Origin: Neobacillus nitrireducens
GTDB lineage: Bacteria > Bacillota > Bacilli > Bacillales > Cytobacillaceae
Assembly: GCF_030915405.1 (NCBI RefSeq)
Contig: NZ_CP133262.1
Location: 868,001 to 932,000 of the forward strand
Length of the DNA: 64,000 nucleotides
Direction of reading: 5' to 3'
The notes below the pieces were generated by a model. That model did not search any database. It was not told the origin of the DNA and saw only the letters and a list, made by a program, of their open reading frames with translations. Shown here piece by piece: positions 60,097 through 64,000 of this stretch (the stretch's first letter is position 1; the number at the start of each line of letters is the position of its first letter). The translations under genes were made by a program, and so were the position numbers.

Positions 60097-60513
60097 ATGT
60101 ATAAACTGCGAGGACATCATCTGTTTTGCCTTCTAGGCTATCGGGGAATGGGCTACTCCAAAGAATACGTCGAAAATATGACACGTTTACATCAAACTTT
60201 GAGAAACAACCCAAAAACGTTGATTCTGCTTGTAAAGGGACCAGACCAGTTGTGCGAAAAGTTCCCTAACTCAGGTGAATACCATTGCCAAGACGACCGG
60301 ATCGATGAAAGAGATGCCGTTATTTTAGAAAAAATGAACCTGAAAATCGGACAAATTCTTAGTTGGGAGGAAATAGAGTCCCATATCCGAAAACATGTCA
60401 TCCCCGCCGATATTCAAGTGGTCTGTAAAACTTGTTCTTGGCGTTCTTACGGAGTTTGTGAGGAAGGTATTCGCGAGATTCATAATGGGAGGGGCTTAAG
60501 AAAAGTTGAATAA
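60097..60513 (+). CDS. DUF1284 domain protein
   Basis: A 138-residue cytosolic protein beginning YKLRGHHLFCLLGYRGMGYS, the DUF1284 signature. Conserved cysteines occur at LFCLL, QLCEKF, YHCQDD and CKTCSWRSYGVC, which suggests a metal or iron-sulfur site. The function is not established. The ATG at 60097 has a GGGGGAAA site; the longer reading from 59980 is rejected. Confidence 0.82.
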   Translation: MYKLRGHHLFCLLGYRGMGYSKEYVENMTRLHQTLRNNPKTLILLVKGPDQLCEKFPNSGEYHCQDDRIDERDAVILEKMNLKIGQILSWEEIESHIRKHVIPADIQVVCKTCSWRSYGVCEEGIREIHNGRGLRKVE

Positions 60514-60580
60514 GCCCGATAAAACTCACTCCTTTAAATATGTTGTTCTATCCTTAATCGAGTAACCATCAAAAGTAAAA

Positions 60581-60768
60581 TAAGCGGAAATTTTCCGGTT
60601 AAATGCGAAATGGAGCTCATTTCGGGATATATAAGCGGAGATTTTCCGGTTATGCAAAGCAAAATCAACCATTTTCGAATTTATCGAGTCAATAGGCGGA
60701 GTCTCTCCGTCTATTCAAGCTTTTCTTAACAGGAATTACCAATTAAGCGGAATTTTTCCGTCTATTTA
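60581..60768. repeat. Second cluster of four GCGGA...TCCG palindromes
   Basis: Units AGCGGAAATTTTCCGG at about 60583-60598, 60633-60649, 60695-60710 and 60746-60761, spaced about 50-60 bp. A CGAAATG...CATTTCG stem lies at 60606-60624. Same family as 6098-6280. Confidence 0.65.
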
Positions 60769-60897
60769 TCAACTCGGCCGTCCCCCCTGGCTCCAGTGAA
60801 CCGTCCGCCTTGCCTCCCCACCCCGCCCATTTGAATATGGACATCTCCCCTCTCTTGTACGGGTGAATATACTGCAGTAACAAGGGAGGTGTGTTGA

Positions 60898-61650
60898 TTG
60901 AGTAATCTTTATAAGGATAATCCCTCAAGCAGGAATCATCTAAAAGATTGGGAAAAAAATGCCTTGGAAAAATTTTCGGCTAAAATGAGTGACAAAGAGA
61001 AACCATTTCCCTGTATTCCTGCGACAATCGGGTTCACTCAAAATAAGCTCAGGTACAGCTTTATCGGAGATCCTCGAGAACCATCCTCGATTTATGAATT
61101 AGCTGAATCATTGAGCAGTTATACGCAAGTTTCACGCGAAATTGGCCATTACACATCACTGATCGTATTTTACGAAACCCCTGAAGATATGAAGGAAATG
61201 TATTCTGTGGAAAATTATGAACAATTATTCTGGGAGCATCTTAGCGGATTACGTATGATTGACCCAATCGATTGGCCAGAGGATATACCGTCGGACCCTC
61301 ATGACCCTGTATGGGAGTTTTGTTTTAATGGAGAGAAATACTTTATGTACTGCGCTACACCTGCACATAAAAATCGAAAAAGCAGACAGTTTGATGTGAT
61401 GATGCTCGCGATTACACCTAGATGGGTGCTTCAGGAATTTAACAGGTCCCCGAAGTTTGCTATGGGTATTAAAAAGCAAGTAAGAAACCGACTGAAAAAC
61501 TACGATTCTGCCCCCATTCATCCAGATTTAAACACTTATGGGTCAGATAATAATTTTGAGTGGAGGCAATATTTTCTGCGGGACGATGATTCATCATTGT
61601 CCAAATGCCCCTATCACCGGATGCTAAAATTCTTCAAGTTAGATGAATGA
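60898..61650 (+). CDS. YqcI/YcgG family protein
   Basis: A 250-residue protein with the family blocks PFPCIPATIGFTQNKLRYSFIGDP, HYTSLIVFYETP, WEFCFNGEKYFMYCATPAHKNRKSR and FLRDDDSSLSKCPYH. The function is unknown; similar regions occur fused to other domains in pathogens and in B. subtilis YqcI. The TTG start lies eight bases after GGGAGGT, in a patch with unusually C-rich plus-strand DNA. Confidence 0.85.
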   Translation: MSNLYKDNPSSRNHLKDWEKNALEKFSAKMSDKEKPFPCIPATIGFTQNKLRYSFIGDPREPSSIYELAESLSSYTQVSREIGHYTSLIVFYETPEDMKEMYSVENYEQLFWEHLSGLRMIDPIDWPEDIPSDPHDPVWEFCFNGEKYFMYCATPAHKNRKSRQFDVMMLAITPRWVLQEFNRSPKFAMGIKKQVRNRLKNYDSAPIHPDLNTYGSDNNFEWRQYFLRDDDSSLSKCPYHRMLKFFKLDE

Positions 61651-61678
61651 ACGCAGGAAAACCAGCTGCGTTATTAAT

Positions 61679-62254
61679 TTAGGAGCTAAGTAATTGGCTT
61701 AAAACTTCATCCGTTGTCATAATCGTTGCAAATTCATTGTGAAGCATCGCCAATTCATGTTCATGTATTACTTCGGCAGAATGGTAAACTCCTTTGTGAT
61801 CAGTGATTTCAAATGCGGCGATGGCATCCGATACCAGAAAAGTTTGATAGCCTAAATTTTCGCTCATCCGAGTCGTCGTTGAAACACAGTGCTGTGTGGA
61901 CAACCCAGTAATGAGAACAGATTTAATCTTCTTTTCTTTTAAGTACATTTCTAGTCCTGTCCCAATAAAAGCACTGTTCACGCTTTTAGGAAAAATGATT
62001 TCTCCCTCCCGAGGCTGGATGATTTCCTTAAACTCCGTACCTACCTTATTTTTATGGTGAAGTGGCGAGCCTGGTTGAACGGATAGATGTTGCGAGAAAA
62101 TGACATGCCCCTGTAGAATCCGCCATTCTGCTAAAAGACGAGCCATATTTTCTTCTGCCTGCGGGTTGTTCCGCTGCCCCCAATAGGGATCATCAAACCC
62201 TTTTTGCACATCTAAGATTAATAAGGCAGGCAGTTCTCTTAACTTATTTATCAT
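61679..62254 (-). CDS. Isochorismatase-like cysteine hydrolase
   Basis: A 191-residue hydrolase with the catalytic triad of the family: Asp15 (LLILDVQKGFDDP), Lys90 (IIFPKSVNSAF) and Cys123 (GLSTQHCVSTT). The cis-peptide motif before the Cys is present. Possible substrates include nicotinamide-like or carbamoyl compounds. The start at 62254 (ATG) is close to an AAGGGTG site; a GTG one codon earlier is possible. Confidence 0.87.
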   Translation of the reverse strand: MINKLRELPALLILDVQKGFDDPYWGQRNNPQAEENMARLLAEWRILQGHVIFSQHLSVQPGSPLHHKNKVGTEFKEIIQPREGEIIFPKSVNSAFIGTGLEMYLKEKKIKSVLITGLSTQHCVSTTTRMSENLGYQTFLVSDAIAAFEITDHKGVYHSAEVIHEHELAMLHNEFATIMTTDEVLSQLLSS

Positions 62255-62332
62255 CACTTTGAAACACCCTTCTGCTTCATTTATCTTTATTTTACCCAAA
62301 ATAAAAATACTTAATGAAAATTTAAATTCATT

Positions 62333-63001
62333 CTATATTAGTTTTTTCCTAGAAATTATATATCCAAAGCCAATAACAAGAACTGTAATTGTCATTGGAA
62401 CCAATAAATGTAAATCACGAGTTAGTAGAGGTTCAAATTTTGGTTCTCCGATGATCATTTCACCTGCAGTCCAAGCTAGAATTCCTGCACCGGCATAAGA
62501 GATAGCTGGATACCTTTCCATTGCTTTTAATATGATCTGACTCCCAAAAACAACGATCGGAATACTAACAATAACCCCGATCATAATACCGGCTAAATTT
62601 CCTTCAACGGCCCCGGCAATGGCTAGTACGTTATCAAGAGACATGACTGCATCAGCAATAATGATCGTTTTCACCGCGGAAACTAGACTTGAACCCCCTT
62701 CCCTAAGATTTCCTTCTTCCTCACCAATTAATAGTTTAATCGCAATATACACGAGCAGGAGCCCGCCAATAAAAGTGACGAAAGGTATGTTTAATAGATA
62801 AATGATGGCCACTGCAAAGATTAACCGTAAAATAATGGCTCCAAATGTTCCCCAAAAGATTGCTTTCTTTTGTTGCTTCTTGGGGACATTCCGAGATGCC
62901 ATTGCAATGACCACGGCATTATCGCCACTTAAGACAATATTGATTAAAATAATTTTCAAGAGAACAGCTAATGACAAATCAAAAGTCTCCAAAATAATCA
63001 C
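62333..63001 (-). CDS. TerC family membrane protein (YjbE-like)
   Basis: A 222-residue protein with seven membrane segments and the paired TerC motifs LINIVLSGDNAVVIAMASRN and IIIADAVMSLDNVLAIAGA, whose Asp-Asn residues likely bind metal. TerC members of this subtype are linked to manganese export or metalation of secreted proteins. No yybP-ykoY riboswitch is visible in the 180 bp upstream. Confidence 0.88.
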   Translation of the reverse strand: MIILETFDLSLAVLLKIILINIVLSGDNAVVIAMASRNVPKKQQKKAIFWGTFGAIILRLIFAVAIIYLLNIPFVTFIGGLLLVYIAIKLLIGEEEGNLREGGSSLVSAVKTIIIADAVMSLDNVLAIAGAVEGNLAGIMIGVIVSIPIVVFGSQIILKAMERYPAISYAGAGILAWTAGEMIIGEPKFEPLLTRDLHLLVPMTITVLVIGFGYIISRKKLI

Positions 63002-63080
63002 CTCTGGACAAAGTTAATCTTGTCATTATATGAAGTTAATATTAAAAGAAGACCTGACTTCATCATATAAAGCAACGCAA

Positions 63081-63113
63081 AAAACTACTCCCAACAAAGA
63101 TTAGGAGTAGTTC
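63081..63113 (-). terminator. Terminator of the queDE operon
   Basis: AACTACTCC pairs with GGAGTAGTT; on the minus strand a T tract follows. Confidence 0.8.
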
Positions 63114-63186
63114 ATGAACCTATCGAATTAGGAATTATGCTCCCTACTAAATATAAAACTAGATAGCCCTTATTCCCGTGAGTCAC

Positions 63187-63915
63187 CTACACGCCGCGCT
63201 TATTTCCCCAAAGAAGCGCATGTAACTGCGGCAAAACCTTCACATCATTCAATTGCTGATCCGCAACTACACAATTGACTAACCACTCATATTTCAACAG
63301 TAGTTTCTGAATCAATTCATTGTTATTGAAATTGGTGATATCATCGTTCCCAACCTGGAGATAAAAAGGGATGTCTGCATAGCGGTTATGGACCATCTTT
63401 GCATACTCAAGATCGACCTCATCAAAGATGACTACTTTTAGACTGACTTGATGTTTAAACTCATTGTCGTTTAAATTTTGAAAAATAGAATCTAAGATTT
63501 CAAAATTAGTAACCATACGGGAACTTGGCGGTTTTGGTGAAATGGTTAATTCATCGATGTTTAAGAACCAGTCCTGCCACCTGCTGCCTTGTGTTTCAAT
63601 ACCAACTTTGATGTCGTTTTCTCTAAGTAAATCAATAAATACATCTAAATTTTTCAACAGCGCCGGATTTCCCCCTGAGATGGTTACAAAAGAGAAATTA
63701 TCGCCGCCGATTCGCTTCAATTCAGCCCAAATTTCTTCTGCCGTCATTAACTGAATATCATCTTTGGCACTGCCATCCCATGTAAAGGCTGAATCACACC
63801 AGCTGCATGAATAATCACAGCCGGCCGTTCGAACAAACATCGTTTTTTGCCCAATGACCATGCCTTCTCCCTGAATGGTTGGGCCAAATATTTCTAATAC
63901 AGGAATCTTACTCAT
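63187..63915 (-). CDS. queE: 7-carboxy-7-deazaguanine synthase
   Basis: A radical-SAM enzyme that converts carboxy-tetrahydropterin to 7-carboxy-7-deazaguanine in queuosine synthesis. The 242-residue protein is very close in pattern to B. subtilis QueE: PVLEIFGPTIQGEGMVIGQ, the cluster motif AGCDYSCSWCDSAF, and a terminal LPQLHALLWGNKRGV. The ATG at 63915 overlaps the queD stop (ATGA); the upstream ATG at 63927 would lie within queD. Confidence 0.95.
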   Translation of the reverse strand: MSKIPVLEIFGPTIQGEGMVIGQKTMFVRTAGCDYSCSWCDSAFTWDGSAKDDIQLMTAEEIWAELKRIGGDNFSFVTISGGNPALLKNLDVFIDLLRENDIKVGIETQGSRWQDWFLNIDELTISPKPPSSRMVTNFEILDSIFQNLNDNEFKHQVSLKVVIFDEVDLEYAKMVHNRYADIPFYLQVGNDDITNFNNNELIQKLLLKYEWLVNCVVADQQLNDVKVLPQLHALLWGNKRGV

Positions 63916-64000
63916 TCCTCCATCCACTCCCTTCTTGCTTCTGCGTAGCTGGTTGGAGTTTCAAAAAGACGGACAAATTCCACTCTTGCTCCATCATACT
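63912..64000 (-). CDS. queD: 6-carboxytetrahydropterin synthase QueD, 3' end (cut by window edge)
   Basis: The last 28 codons, YDGARVEFVRLFETPTSYAEARREWMEE, match the C terminus of QueD, which makes the substrate of QueE. The ETPTSYAE segment with its catalytic glutamate is typical. The gene continues beyond the window. The 4-bp overlap with queE shows coupling. Confidence 0.85.
   Translation of the reverse strand, partial: YDGARVEFVRLFETPTSYAEARREWMEE

Noticed and set aside
60743..60928. Minus-strand frame of 61 residues, or 33 from an internal ATG
   Set aside because: It overlaps the palindrome repeats and the yqcI-like start; ribosome-site spacing is poor.
63002..63190. yybP-ykoY manganese riboswitch upstream of the TerC gene
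   Set aside because: The leader lacks the expected conserved GC-rich helices; only a short region and the queE terminator are present.

Overview
The window looks like the chromosome of a low-GC, endospore-forming Bacillaceae (a Bacillus- or Neobacillus-like organism). The grounds are a dlt teichoic-acid operon, a YhcN/YlaJ-type spore lipoprotein, a SleB-type hydrolase, a B. subtilis-like queDE pair, a puc-like xanthine dehydrogenase operon, an mhqOP pair with MhqR-type operators, frequent TTG starts and strong AGGAGG ribosome sites. Genus and species cannot be fixed from sequence alone.

Layout. 1-3.75 kb: end of dltA, then dltB, dltC, dltD (D-alanylation of teichoic acids), followed by a 110-bp copy of the 3' end of a lipoprotein gene that lies intact at 7.1 kb. 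4.0-8.6 kb: a cation-diffusion transporter, an HTH regulator fused to a desulfoferrodoxin-like domain, a PAS protein, the YhcN-like lipoprotein, a small membrane protein and a methyltransferase. 8.7-21.1 kb: an accessory zone of small single genes (lipoproteins, a SUKH-fold protein, a truncated P-loop kinase, small membrane proteins), almost all on the minus strand and separated by copies of a structured repeat. It holds an IS110-family element, a cargo-free Tn554-like tnpABC transposon lying inside one repeat copy, and a decayed tyrosine recombinase lying inside another. 21.1-25.4 kb: membrane-lipid genes (PAP2 phosphatase, DedA-PAP2 fusion, PssA) with PhoP-like direct repeats, then an RND-pump remnant and its TetR-like regulator.

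25.4-31.0 kb: two CBO0543-type membrane proteins and the xanthine dehydrogenase operon. 31.2-35.3 kb: a possible small peptide gene, mhqO/mhqP-like quinone-stress genes, an aldo/keto reductase divergent from an AraC regulator. 35.7-40.7 kb: DUF5050 protein with a LysM stump, DUF3231, nitronate monooxygenase, GNAT, methyltransferase. 40.8-45.0 kb: three more CBO0543 paralogues, an unusual two-gene DUF2325 operon with a 10-bp-period promoter-proximal repeat, and a MocA/PucB-like nucleotidyltransferase. 45.3-52 kb: second repeat-separated accessory zone with broken genes (LysE, GMC oxidoreductase with an inverted internal segment, a frameshifted ORF) and a defective IS21. 52.3-64 kb: core-like genes: LMW tyrosine phosphatase, PBP1A, TauE exporter, SleB-like hydrolase, a sulfite-oxidase-type molybdoenzyme, an RNA cluster (tRNA-Ser, tmRNA, tRNA-Asn, SRP domain-IV-like RNA), DUF1284, YqcI/YcgG, isochorismatase, TerC, queE and the end of queD.

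The most interesting structure is the same-orientation, three-hairpin repeat (about 90-100 bp, at least 16 full or partial loci) that punctuates both accessory zones much as recombination sites punctuate a gene-cassette array. Two recombinase elements sit inside it.
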